From assembly GCA_013399695.1 (NCBI GenBank), contig VXAU01003742.1, positions 1 through 64,000 on the forward strand: a stretch of 64,000 nt of DNA. Direction: 5' to 3'. Made by a program: the position numbers and the translations under genes. Origin of the DNA: Formicarius rufipectus. Taxonomy: Eukaryota; Chordata; Aves; Passeriformes; Formicariidae. Below the pieces are notes generated by a model that had not been told where the DNA came from, searched no databases, and worked only from the letters and a program-made list of their open reading frames with translations. Shown here piece after piece: positions 10,233 through 20,860 of the stretch. Numbering within the stretch: the stretch's first letter is position 1; every line of letters starts with the position of its first letter.

Positions 10233-11179
10233 CCCTTGAGTTGTCAGCATCGACCAGGCAAGGGGGTCAGGGGCCATAGACCATCGCCCATTACCCCCCA
10301 AACCTGCATCCCTGCCTGGGACAGGCTGCCAGTATGGAACTGGGCTTCTCTGGAGCAGTGTCCCTCCCCTGCACTCCCATTTTGTGCTCTGGGGGATCAA
10401 GACAGAGCTGTGCTGCAGCCTCCTACCCCAGGTGAGGAAGGGGTCCCCAGTGGGACCTAGGGCACAAAGCTCCCGGAGAGGTTTGGAGCACAAGCCCTGT
10501 GGTTTGAGGTCCCTGCCACCATTGGCATCTGGGTCCGGAAAAGGCTCTGTCTTTCCGTGCTTCACGGGAGCGGGAATTATGCCCGGTGCCTCCTGGAAGG
10601 CTCTGCCCTCACACTTGCAGCTCGTGCCAGCCACTGCTGCCAAGGGTGGCTGGGGCTGGTGGCCCTGGGAATGCACTAGCCAAGTGGCCATGCCCTGCAG
10701 TGCTCCAAGTCTACAGTGGGGTCAGGCTGACAGATCACTGTCCCATGAGGTCCTAGTGACAGGGACATCCAAGGGTTCCCTGGATTTTGCCAGGACCTTG
10801 ATTCCCCAGATGGGACCTGGGGACTGCACAAGCCCAGCCCCACCGTGCATCCCACCCCGTTCAGGGGAGTGCAGGGGGCCTGTCTGAGCCATGGTGGACT
10901 GTGGGGTGCTGGAGCAGGACGCAGCGGGCAAGCAGGGCAGAGTGATGGCAGCAGCTGGGCTGCTTCCTCGTTATTAATAGTCATTCCCAAGGAAGTGGTG
11001 AGGAGTGAGAGGGTGTGCACTAAAAAAGGCTGGGCGAGCGCCGAGGGTGAAGCCTGGCCACAGGGCGCGTGGCGAAGCTGCCTGGGGCCAGGGTGGCAGG
11101 TGCCAGGACGGCTGGGGGGACATCTCACTGGGCTGCAGCCCAGTAGAATCGGGAGCCTGCGTCTGGGGTAGCAGGAGAG

Positions 11180-11265
11180 GATACAGAGGTGTCAGGGTAC
11201 CAGGATGTCAGGATGCTCGGGTGCCAGGTTACTGGGGTACCAGGGTATGGGGTAGCAAGACCCTC
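11180..11265. repeat. Short tandem repeat upstream of SNX21
   Basis: Degenerate 10-20 bp repeats of GGTACCAGG / GTGTCAGG type over about 85 bases, including three GGTACCAGG-like phrases. Confidence 0.55.
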
Positions 11266-11613
11266 TGACCCCACAGTGCCGGGGACCGTGGTGTGGGGCT
11301 CCTGTGGCCCCAGGATGGGTAGCAAGGGCACGGCCCGACCAGGACATCTCGGACGGCAGGCAGCGGTAGCGGCCAGCGCGGCAGCGGCCGAGGGCTGATG
11401 GCAGAGCCGGCATGAGCCCTGTCTCTGACCCGATCATGCCAAGAGGTGCCAGAGCGGGCGATCCCCATCGTGCCGGGCGGTGCCTCAGGGGCCGATCCCG
11501 GCCGTGCCAGGCGGTGCCGGCTCCGTCGCCCCGATCCGGGTTCCCGACGGAGGCGGAGCCGCGCAGGGAGGATCCCGGGACGAGCCGCGGCGGAGCGGCC
11601 ATCGCTCGGCACC

Positions 11614-13132
11614 GNCCGCATCCTGCACCGGCTGCGGCATGCGCTGGCGGGCGAGGGCGGCCGGGAGGAGCCGGCGGGAGGCGGCGAGGCCGAGGACTGT
11701 CCGGAGAGCTCGGAGCTGGAGGACGACACCGAGGGGCTGTCGACACGCCTCAGCGGCACCCTGAGCTTCACCAGCCACGAGGACGACGAGGAGGAGGAGG
11801 AGGACGGAGCTAGCGAGGAGCTGGAGGAGCCGCCGCAGGCGCCGGGGGCCGCAGCAGGCGCGGAGGACGGAGGCAAGTGCTGGGATGGGGAGACTGGGGT
11901 GACCCCGTTCCCCGGGGCGGCAGCACCTCGGGGGCAGCCGTGCGATGCTGGGGTCCGGCAGCCCAGAGATGTCGGGAGACTGGCAGAGCCCTGTCCCCAC
12001 GGCGGACACCCACACCCTTCTCCTGGCACAGAGTGGGACCCCGCGGCGGAACGCCCCGGCAGCAGCCTGCTGACCCGGCAGCTGCAGGAGCTGTGGCGGA
12101 GGTCGCGGAGCAGCTTGGCACCGCAGCGGTTACTCTTCGAGGTCACCAGCGCCAGCGTGGTCAGCGAGCGCTCCTCCAAGTACGTGGTGAGTGAGCCCAG
12201 CGTGGCTGGGCGGGCACGGGGTGCGTGTGGGTTTGCCTCTACCCCCGGGGCAGGCGCTTATTTCTCTCTCTTTCCCTGTGCTGCTTGGATGGTGTCAGAT
12301 GAGCCTCAGGTAACTATCGCTGGTGGGTGCTGTGGCAGCCCAGCTCACTCCCTCCTGCCCGGGCGAGCCCTCCTGGCCCCTCTGTGGCCACACACCCGGC
12401 TGTGCCGGCCCCAGGAGCAGCGTACCCATGGCACTGCCTGACACTCGGCTCTCCCCACAGCTCTACACCATCTACCTGATCCGCTCCGGCCAGTTTGACA
12501 AGGCTCCCGCCGCCATCGCCCGGCGCTACTCGGACTTCGAGCAGCTGAACCGCCGCCTGCGCTGCCGCTTCGGCTGCGACATGGCCGGCGTTGCCTTCCC
12601 CAGGAAAAGGCTGCGCCGAAACTTCACCGCCGAGACCATCGCCAAGCGGAGCCGAGCCTTCGAGCAGTTCCTGTCCCATTTGCACTCCATCGACGAGATC
12701 CGCCGCTCCCCCGAGTTCCTTGAGTTCTTCTTCCTGCCGGACCTGCGGGCTGCGCAGCGCCTGACCTGCACCGGCTTGTACCGAGAGGCCCTGGCCACCT
12801 GGGCCAATGCTTACCGGCTGCAGGACCGGCTGGGGGTCTGCAGCTCCGGACGCTTCCTGCTGACGCTGGCCGGGCTGGCTGTCTGCCACCAGGAGCTGGA
12901 CCAGCTCGGCGAGGCGCACGACTGCTGTGAGCAGGCATTGCAGCTGCTAGAGGCTCAGGGCAGCCACCCGCTGCTGGGGCCCTTCCTGCAGGCACACATC
13001 CACCTGGCATGGAAGGTAGGCAAGGACAAGCGGCGCTCAGAGGCCCGGCTGCAGGACCTGCGGGAGGCCGGGCTGCTTGTGCAGCAGCAGCCTTCCCTGA
13101 AGGAGTGCCTGATCAAGGAGCCTCTGGAGTGA
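11614..13132 (+). CDS. SNX21: SNX21, sorting nexin 21 (start codon not resolved)
   Basis: Endosomal PX-domain protein of the SNX20/SNX21 group that binds phosphoinositides and acts in membrane trafficking. Exons: up to 11872 (first residues RILHRLRHALAG from 11617), 12032-12186, 12461-13132. Seen in order: the acidic region (SSELEDD, HEDDEEEEEDGASEE), the PX domain beginning QRLLFEVTSA with the phosphoinositide-binding RRYSDFEQL and the FPRKRLRR loop, and the C-terminal PXB helical domain (GLYREALATWANA to LKECLIKEPLE). Intron 1 has a GC donor (GAG|GCAAGT). The human protein starts MASR-LLHRLRHALAG; here the sequence before RILHRL reads ACCGNCCGC with an undetermined base at 11615 and no ATG in register, so the start codon is probably damaged by an assembly error. 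Confidence 0.93.
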
Positions 13133-13503
13133 AGCAGCCCTTGCCTGCATGGGCAGGAGGGCAGGGGCTGCAAGGTGCTTGCACCTGTGGTGGGCAGGAG
13201 CAAGGTAATGCCGTGAGTGGGGGTGTGGCAGCGGGGGCAGCTCTGCACTCCCATGGGCAGCACAGCCCATGCCCAGAGCTGCTTCCTAAATGCACTTTCT
13301 CTGTGGTTAGTCTGTCCTGTGGGAACAGGGGCTCATGGGGGGTCCACTGCCTGCAGTGACATTGCTGGGAGCCACTCCCCCTTTGTGAGGGATCCTGGAG
13401 TGACTGGGACTTCAGCTGGGACATACTGGCACCGCACAAGGGAACAGGAAAGCTTTTGGCAGGGTTTGAGGCTCTTGCCGGAAACTTCCCATAAAACTTA
13501 TAT

Positions 13504-13509
13504 AATAAA
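13504..13509 (+). terminator. SNX21 polyadenylation signal
   Basis: AATAAA at 13504-13509 with a second copy at 13523-13528, about 370-390 bases after the SNX21 stop codon. Confidence 0.8.
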
Positions 13510-13740
13510 AAGGACTTTATTAAATAAAGTCTTGGCAGGAAGAAGAGCAGAGTACCTGCTGTGTCTGTTCAGCCTCATGCCCCAGGGCACCATCCACTGG
13601 GAGATCTCAAGCCTCCATATGGAGTTGGGAGCTGCCTCATCCCATTTCTCTGACTTGAAGCTGGGCCCAAGCCTGATCCCAGCCCTGGGAAGGAGCCCAA
13701 GGGCAAGCAGAAGCAGTGACTGAGGCACTGGGGGCATAAG

Positions 13741-13815
13741 CAGGGCAGGAGAAGCGAGAAAGGGAAGCAACGTGTGCCACAGTAGCACCTTCCCCTTCTG
13801 TGACTCAGCCTGTGG
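13741..13815. repeat. Direct repeat copy A (partner in ACOT8 intron 5)
   Basis: About 75 bases closely similar to 14340-14415; both contain GGAAGCAACGTGTGCCACAG. Copy A lies between the SNX21 and ACOT8 3' ends. Confidence 0.8.
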
Positions 13816-13928
13816 CGGGGGCAAAGCTGGTCTCCCATGTCCCCAGTGCTGCTTGCCCTTGGGCAAGCACAGTCATAGATCCAAGGGGACAAACTCCAGG
13901 CACAGAGTCCAGCTCTTCACCCAACACC

Positions 13929-13934
13929 TTTATT
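13929..13934 (-). terminator. ACOT8 polyadenylation signal
   Basis: TTTATT on the plus strand, AATAAA for the minus-strand ACOT8 transcript, about 245 bases beyond its stop codon. Confidence 0.8.
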
Positions 13935-14178
13935 TTGAGGTGGGTGAAGGGTGGCTGATGGCAGTGTGCAGTTACATGCTGTGCAACAGCCAGTTGGTCG
14001 CAGTGATTGCTCTGTGGGCCACCATCCATCACAGACACCTCTGGTACTCGGACTCCCCACTTGGCTGGATCCAGCCCAGTCTCTTTCAAGGCTCCTTCTT
14101 GCTGCTGTCCAGGTACCGTCTTGATCCCAAGGCCCCTCACTTGGCATTCCTGAGCCCCAGCCCATGGTAGCCGCTCAG

Positions 14179-16186
14179 CTAGAGCTTGCTCTGGTTTGGT
14201 GTCTCTTGCACCCTGATGACTCCTTCCTGCGCGCAGGTGACAGCCAGGACCCCATCCCTGCGCCACAGCCGTCCCTGCACCAGGCCCCGGCATGCCCCTG
14301 CAGAGAGGGATGGTCAGAGTGCAGCCCACCCCCACAGGGTAGGGCAGGAGAAGTGAGAAGGGGAAGCAACGTGTGCCACAGTAGAACCTCCCATCCTGTG
14401 TCTCAGCCTGGTGCAGGGATAGGCTGGCCTTGGCCTTTTGGCTTCCCAGGGAACACAGCAAGGACTCACCAGCCCAGGGGCTCTCACACTCATAGAGCAT
14501 CCAGTGGTCAGCTCGGAAGGGTGCGTGGAACCACATGGAATGGTCGAGGGACACCATGAACTTGATGCGGTACTGCCGGTGTGGGAGCAGGGCCGTGCCC
14601 AGGAAGGCGTAGTCAGAGATGTAGGCGGCCACACAGCAGTGCACCTTCATGTCAGTCTCCCCTGCAGAGCAACCGGCACTGCCTGTCCTGCAGGGACACA
14701 TCTGGGGCACAGGGCAAGGCAGAGCCCCCATACTCCACTCCCCCAGGGCCAGCTGCTGGCCAAGCACAGCTGAAATTCTTCCAGGCCCACTCCCCCTGCC
14801 CCTGAAGCACAGCTCACAGCATCACCTCGTGCCCCCCACCCAGACATGTAGTTCAGCCTTTAAATGCCGCCGGGTATCCTGCAGATTGGGGCACAGGCAG
14901 CACCTAAATCACAGCCCTTCTGGCTCATTCGGTCATGACAGTGCTCCCACAGTGTGAGCTGGAGCCTGAACTCTCAGCTTGGGAGGCACCTGGACCACCC
15001 TCCCAGCAAGACCCACCTATGTAGCCTCGTGCTCGCACCCAGAAGAGCTGCTTCGGCTCCTGTGGCTCTGAGCCGAGTATATCTGGTGGGTTCACAGGTT
15101 TAATATCAATTGGCACATCTTCGGCTTGGATCTTGTTGAGGTGCTTTCTGTATCTTTCAGCCAAGTTAGGATTCCTGCAGCCCAGCATGGAGAAGTGCAG
15201 TTAATGCCAGGCAGGCAGGGAGGGGCATGTCCTGCCAGGAACCCAGGAGCACACGGAGACACGAGGGACACAGCTCCTGTCCTGCCCTACCTCTCTACTC
15301 CCCTCCCACGCACGTCTGGGAACTCCTCAGGCAGTCACCAAAATCCTCCCCCACTCCTTTCTCTCAGCCGAAGAGAGAGGCATCCCTGACATGTCCCATC
15401 CACCCCACTCACTGCAGGAACTTCTGGATGAGCTCCTCCTGTGTCAGCAGCTCCTCCGGGGGCGGCACGGTGGGCATGGTGAACTGGTGCTGCACCGGGC
15501 TCCCCTGGGAGAGCTGGAAGGAGGCCTGGCAGGTGAAGATCGGCTTTCCGTGCTGGATGGCCTTTACGGAGCGAACGGAGAAGCTCTTCCCTGTACGGGT
15601 CCTCTCCACCTCGTACAGCACCGGCACCTTGGGGTCCCCTGGGACAGCACCGGGACTTTCCGCCGCGGGGTCACAGAGGGGACCGGCCCTACAAGGGCCG
15701 AACCCGGCAGTGCCACCCACACCCTCCCCGCCGTGCTGGGGCCGGGACGGCGGCACCCGCGTGAGCTTCCCCAGCCTCCCAGCACCTGCCCGGTCCCGGT
15801 TCGCCACCCCGAGCCCCTCGGGCCCGTCCCCGCCGCTCGGTGCGCACCTGCCCGCACGAAGTAGCAGTGCAGCGAGTGCACCTGCTCGTCACGACTCACG
15901 GCACGGGCGGCCGCCACCAGCGCCTGCCCCACGATCTGCCCGCCGAAGAGGCGCTGCGTGGCGGGCACCCAGTGGTGCCGGCCCCTGCGGGGAGAGGGGG
16001 GCGGCGGTGAAGGTGACAGGCAGGGCGCGGAACACGGCCCGGTCCCGCCGTCCCGGCGCCCCCCGCGCACCTGAAGAGGTCGAGCTCCAGCCGCTCCAGG
16101 TTCAGCACGCTGGTGATCAGAGCGCTGCGCAGGTCCCCCGGAGGCGGCCCCGAGCCAGTGCCGCCGGTGCCGCCCGGAGCCGCCAT
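14179..16186 (-). CDS. ACOT8: ACOT8, peroxisomal acyl-CoA thioesterase 8
   Basis: Hydrolyses medium/long-chain, dicarboxylic and bile-acid CoA esters in peroxisomes, ending beta-oxidation products as free acids. Minus-strand exons: 16186-16071, 15984-15848, 15638-15413, 15174-15017, 14661-14470, 14297-14179; 315 residues (about 319 in human). It shows a tandem hot-dog fold. The first half carries RLFGGQIVGQALVAAA and SLHCYFVRAG; the second half carries CCVAAYISDYAFLGTALLPH and SLDHSMWFHAPFRADHWMLYE. It ends -SKL, the canonical peroxisomal targeting signal 1. Start: ATG at 16186 (MAAPGGTG); the frame is open further upstream, but only a TTG lies there. The N-terminal 15 residues are Gly/Pro-rich and poorly conserved. 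Confidence 0.97.
14340..14415. repeat. Direct repeat copy B, inside ACOT8 intron 5
   Basis: Partner of 13741-13815, in the same orientation about 600 bases away. It lies just before the acceptor of the last ACOT8 exon on the coding strand. Confidence 0.8.
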
Positions 16187-16449
16187 CGCCTCCGAAACCG
16201 GCAACTTCCGCCCCGCTCACGGCGGAGCGCGCAGCACCGCCCACCCTCGGGGCGCGCATCACCACGCGATTGGATAGAGCATCTGTCAATCACCAGTGCA
16301 GGGGCGGGACGCTCTAAGATGGTTGGCTACGCCTCCTGTCAACCCTGAGAGAACAGCGCTGATTGGTCACGTTCAGGGTGTGGGCGGTGCCCCGCCCGGT
16401 TTAACGGGGGTGGCGGGTCGCGGTTGGGCCGGTCCTCATCCCTCGAGTG
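16187..16449. promoter_or_regulatory. ACOT8 promoter region, formerly shared with ZSWIM3
   Basis: GC-rich segment with inverted CCAAT boxes (ATTGG at 16269-16273 and 16362-16366), between the ACOT8 start codon and the ZSWIM3 relic. In mammals ACOT8 and ZSWIM3 are divergent neighbours. The plus-strand gene has decayed here, but the promoter still serves ACOT8. Confidence 0.6.
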
Positions 16450-17230
16450 GAGCATCACGCTGGCGCTGCGGGATGCTGTGCTTTCCCCTTCGGCTGCAGC
16501 TCTGGATGCTCTGTCCCAGCTGATGGGAGCGCGTGGTCAGCCTGGAGCTGTGTAAGTCCCTGTGAGCCGCTGCGGTCCATGCACAGAGAGAAGCGCTCGT
16601 GCTCCCACGGCACGTACAAGGACAGCCTGGACATCCTCACGGCACAGAATATCCACTCTCTATGCCCAGCAGCCATTCCTGGAGACGAGCATCCTTCACA
16701 TCCTGGACTGTGCGGGCTGCCTCATTTCCAGAGGTTTGCACAGCCTGAACCGGGGTCTATTGAGCATTGAGGACAGTTGGAGCAGCTTCCAGGAGAAGGC
16801 TCATGCCTGTGCCAGTGCTGCAGCAGAACTGAGCCCCGTTTCTGGCTCTCAGGTTCCTCCTGAGCCCACGGGGCAGGCAGCCGGGGTGGGAAGGGGCTGC
16901 ATGCAGGCCATGGACCTGGGGACCTTCACGGACCCGTGCTCCAAGCTGTGCCAGGAGTGGGAGGCGGTGCAGGTGTCCGCCCAGCTGCTCAGTCCTGTGC
17001 CGGGCGGCCTCTGTCCAGCTGCTGGAGGATGCACACTGGGTGAGCCACGACTGCTACAGCTGCACCTTCTGCTTCACCCGCCGCTACGAGCTGCCCTGCC
17101 GGCACATCCTGGCCGTGCTGCAGGAGCATGGGTGGTGTGTGGAGGAAGCCACGGTGTGCAGGCGCCGACAGCGGCGGCACTGGCACCCCCAGCCCCCGAG
17201 AGCAGGCTGTGCTGGGGACTCAGCTGGCCA
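16450..17230 (+). pseudogene. ZSWIM3: ZSWIM3 relic (frameshifted C-terminal half)
   Basis: Fragments of a ZSWIM3-like protein in three shifting frames. They are, in order: an ALRDAV segment (about 16460), HGTYKDSLDIL (about 16610; human has NTYMDSLDIV), FLETSILHILDCAGCL in another frame, CSKLCQEWEAVQ (about 16940), then SVQLLEDAHWVSHDC and the SWIM zinc-binding pattern ending LPCRHILAVL (about 17010-17120). A stop codon lies near 16551 and at least two or three frame changes separate the blocks. The N-terminal half of the human protein has no counterpart, because the ACOT8 promoter lies directly upstream. Order and strand match human ACOT8-ZSWIM3-ZSWIM1. 17231-17744 is GC-rich and holds nothing I recognise. 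Sequencing errors could explain one shift, not all. Confidence 0.8.
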
Positions 17231-17744
17231 GAGAGCGGGGAGAAGAGAATCCAAATCACTCAGCCTCAAGTTGACCATCCTGCTGCTGCAGAGCGAACGG
17301 GGAGCAGCTGAAGGAGCGCAGCTCCGTGCTGGCGGCTGTTCTGGCCACCTGCACTCGGTTACCGCGGGGGGAGGTCACCAGCTGAGCAGGACGCGGTGCC
17401 TCCGCACTGCCCTGAGTAACGAGGACCGCGCGGAGCGGTGCCGGAGGGCCGTTCCCACGGAGGAGCGGTGCGCTCCCGGTGCGATGCGCCGCGGCCGCTC
17501 CGGGCGGCGCCCGAGCGCTCCGGACCGGTCCTGTCCCGCGTGGCGTCACACGGCGAGCATCACACGGCGGGCGGGCATCGCACTCCGAGCCGCGATGTCC
17601 CTGCCAGCAGCAGCCGGCCCGGGGAGAGTCCGCACTGCCGGCACAAGTGATGGCGCAGCCCCCACCGGGCCCTCCCCGGTGTCTTTAGGGCTGGGTTGCG
17701 GGTGGCGGCGTGGCCTCGATCAGCCTCCAGAGCGCCGCCTGCAC

Positions 17745-19035
17745 CTTCCCGGCAGCTGCTGGTGCTCCGGGTGGTGCATCTCGCCATCCCGCGGGATGAG
17801 GCGGTGGGAAGGCTGGATCGCACAGTGGCTGCAGCAGCAGCTGCTCCTGGAGCACCACACCGATTGTATAGCCCTGACTGACGCCAGGAAGGTCCGCCAG
17901 GTACAGGCAGCGAGAACCAATAGTGGGAGCTGTTCTCCTTCCTCATCACGCCAGACTTGCTGCCTCACTGACTGCTCGATGATGGGATCTGGGCTGCACA
18001 CAGGGAGGACAGCTGCGGGGAGAGCAGTGACTTCCTCATGGAGCTGCAGGTTGTCATCTAGGAGTTAAGCCAGGTTTTCAGTAATGGGGTCTCTCTGGAG
18101 AGATGCATCACCACCTTGGCCCAGCACTATGAAGAGTGTGTTTCTAACAGCCTTCCTGATGCAGTGACGTGCTTTGCTCCCTATCCTGATCACTGTGCTG
18201 CTCACATAGCTTCCCAAAGCCTGCCTGCTTCCAAGTCACCTCTTGTCCCTCTGGTTTGCCAAGGTAACATTCCAGAGCTCTGACCAGGCTTCTCCTACTA
18301 TGGCAGCAGCTCATGTCAGTTTCTCTTGCAGCTGTTGGGAATGCTGTGATTGTACTCCAGAGTCCACCAGCAGTTCCCCAGCTCATTGAGTCTCTTCAAT
18401 ATCAGCCTGAAATCCCTCAGGTTCTCCTCCAGAGTAAGCCCACAGCTCCTCAGTCCCTGCTGAATCCTTTGTCTTCTATGGTAATCCTGGAGGCCACAGA
18501 AACCTCAGTGGATGACAGTAAGGACATTAATCAAAGGACTGAAGAAGGCATCAGGCAGTCTTTGAGTGACATTTGCACTGAGTCTGCTGCCAGGCTTTGC
18601 CTGAGCAAGCTGGCTGTAGTCCAGAAGTCCATGAAACTGATTGGCACCAGGGAGGACATGCTCAGTGTCTAGATCCTGGAGGATGCCCACAGGGTGGACC
18701 TGAAAGGCCTGAGCAGCTGCCACTTCAACTAGGCCTTCCAGCTGCCCTGGCTCTGCTGAATTTGAACAGGAAGCTCTCACAGCCCAGAGATGCTCAGTGG
18801 ACCGTGGGAGAGGGGATGTGATACCTGTCAGGCTGGATGAGACAGTGCTGATGGCCTCTTAGAGGTCCTGAAGGGCTCCTGGAATAAGTCTTTGGATAAA
18901 TCCCAGGTGGTGTCATTCACGATGGCAGAGATCAACCAGCTGCTCGCCCACTGTAGTGGGGAGGAGTTTGAGCACAGGTATAGGACCCTCTGGGAGCTGG
19001 CTGACAGCTGGATCGGCCTGATGTTGAGGTAAAAC
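17745..19035 (+). pseudogene. ZSWIM1: ZSWIM1 relic with several in-frame stops
   Basis: Collinear fragments of ZSWIM1: ALTDARKVRQ (about 17870), LLDDGIWAAH and SSDFLMELQVVI-stop-ELSQVFSNG (about 17960-18085), SLSDICTESAARLCLSKLAVV (about 18560-18620), stop-ILEDAHRVDL (about 18670), CHFN-stop-AFQLP (about 18720), then INQLLAHCSGEEFEHRYRTL and WELADSWIG (about 18930-19020). The human counterparts are ICTGPAAQLCLGELAVVQ, ILEDTHKV, CYFNQAFHLP and RELADSWIG. At least three stops fall inside conserved blocks, including the SWIM domain, whose CxH pair is lost after AFQLPW. The N-terminal part is missing or unrecognisable. A CR1 LINE follows directly at 19286. Confidence 0.85.
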
Positions 19036-19285
19036 TGTAGCACAGAGTGGGAGCCAAGCTTGATGCTCTCCCCATGTCCTCCTGGTTTTTACCTTCATTC
19101 CTCTCATACTGTCACTTCCTTGTCATGGAAGGGGCAGTTTGGGTCCTTGGCCTGCCAAATGAGCATCACCTCTTTCACAGGGCAGTAGAGGAACCAGACT
19201 GGGAGCTCCTGATTCCATGGGAAGAACAGCCACTGTCCTGGCCAACAGCTGTGGCCAGGAGCCAGCTATGGGTGGTGTGGCATGC

Positions 19286-20860
19286 AATCATAGGATATGC
19301 TGAGTTGGAAGAGACGCATCAGGGTCATCAAGTCCTGGCCCTGTGCAGGGCACCCAAGAATCCCACCATGTGCCTAAGAGTGTAGTCCAAATGCTCCTTG
19401 AACTCAGACAGGCTTGGTACTGTACCCACTTCCCTGGGGAGCCAGTTCCAGTGCTCAACCACCCTCTGGGTGAAAAGCCTTTTGCTGATATCCAATCTAA
19501 ACCTCTCCTGACTCAGCTTCATGCTGTTTCCTCGAGTCCTATTACTGGTCATGAGAGTGAAGAGATCGGTATCTGCCCCTCTGCTTCCCCTCAGGAAGAT
19601 AATGAAGACCACAATGAGGTCTCCTCTCAGTCTCCACTTCTCCAGACTGAACAAACCAAGTGCCCTCAGCCAACTTCTCCTAAGGCTTACCCTCCAGACC
19701 TCTTCACCATCCTCATGGCCCTCCTTTGGATGCTCTCTAATAGCTTAGTGTCTTCTTTATATTGTGGTACCCAAAATAGCACACAGGGCTCAAGGTGAGG
19801 CCAAACCAGTGCAGAGTACTGCAGGACAAGTAGAGTAGAACAATAACATCCTTTGACTGGATGACAATGCTTTTCCATACGCACCCCAGGACACAGTTGG
19901 CCCTTCTGGCTGCCAGGGAATGCTGCTGACTCATATTCAACTTGCCATCAACAAGCAGCCCAGGTCCCTTTCCACAGCGCTGCTCTCCAGCCTCTCATTC
20001 CCAACACACAACTAGGGATGCGCCATCCGAGGTGCACAATCTGGCACTTTGCCCTTGTTAAAGTTTGTATGATTGGTGACTACCTGTCTCTAATTTGTTG
20101 AGGCATCTCTTCAGTGCCTCCCTGCCCTGGAGGTAGTCAACAGCTCCTCCCAATTTGGTATAATCAGTAGATTTTCTTAGTATTCCTTACTGTCCTGCAC
20201 CCAGGTGGTTAACGAAGATTTTGAAGAGAACTGGGCCAAGAATGGAGCCCTGCTAGTGACCAAACACCCACCTGGATGTCACCTCAATCACTCCAACTCT
20301 TTATGCCTGACCAGTGAGGCAGTTGCTGGCCCATCACATAACATAGTTACCCAGCTGTGGGCTGGACATTTTGTCTGGAAGAATCCTGTGAGAGACAGTA
20401 ACAAAAGCTTTGCTGAAGTCCAAAAAGATTACACCTACTGGCTTTCCTATGTGAACTAGGTGGGTTACCCTGTCACTGAAGGGAGCGAGGTTCAACAAGC
20501 AGGGCTTCCCCCTCATGAAGCCATGTTGGCTGTAACCAGTGACTGCTTTGTGCTCCAGGTGCTTTTCAATACCTCCCAAAACAATCTTTTCCATGATTTT
20601 ACCAAGCACTGAAGTGAGACTGACAGGCCTGTACTTTCTGCAGTCCTCCTTGCCCTTCTTGAAAATTGGGACATTTGCCAGCTTCCAGTCAGCTTCAGAT
20701 TCTGAGGACTGCTCAAAAATCATCGAGAGAGGCTTTGCAATGACATCAGCTAGTTCTTTGAGGATTCTCAGATGAATCCCATTGGGCCTCATAATAGCAT
20801 GACAAAACAATTTGATCTGTGGCCAGCGTCTGCAGTTCCTTACACCATCCAGCTGCAGGG
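19286..20860 (-). mobile_element. CR1 LINE, 5'-truncated, inactive
   Basis: Non-LTR retrotransposon on the minus strand. The plus-strand text at 19286-19330 is the reverse complement of the typical CR1 3' end (AATCATAGGATATGCTGAGT). The minus frame at 20334-20780 shows reverse-transcriptase motifs typical of CR1 (PIFKKGKEDCRKYRPVSLTS, HGFMRGKPCLLNL, VIFLDFSKAF). Frames are broken below 20334 and the 5' part is missing, so it cannot move by itself. CR1 points to a bird or reptile. The 5' boundary near 20860 is approximate. Confidence 0.93.

Larger units (their letters stand above)
9853..11610. other. TNNC2 upstream region and TNNC2-SNX21 intergenic DNA
   Basis: Holds the presumed TNNC2 5'UTR and promoter (MEF2-like site at 10223-10232), an isolated minus-strand AATAAA at 10075-10080 with no convincing gene upstream of it, a short minisatellite at 11180-11265, and the CpG-rich start region of SNX21. 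Open frames in 10150-11130 show no recognisable protein. Confidence 0.5.

Noticed and set aside
10158..10691. 177-codon minus-strand frame and nearby AATAAA at 10075
   Set aside because: No recognisable domain, no supporting splice structure, and it overlaps the TNNC2 promoter region.
11446..11613. In-frame upstream ATG at 11446 as the SNX21 start
   Set aside because: It would add about 56 residues of Arg/Pro/Gly sequence unlike any SNX21 N-terminus; damage at the N (11615) explains the missing start better.
13805..14767. 320-codon minus-strand frame at ACOT8
   Set aside because: It is ACOT8 exon 5 read through its flanking introns; true splice sites at 14661 and 14470 give the conserved protein.
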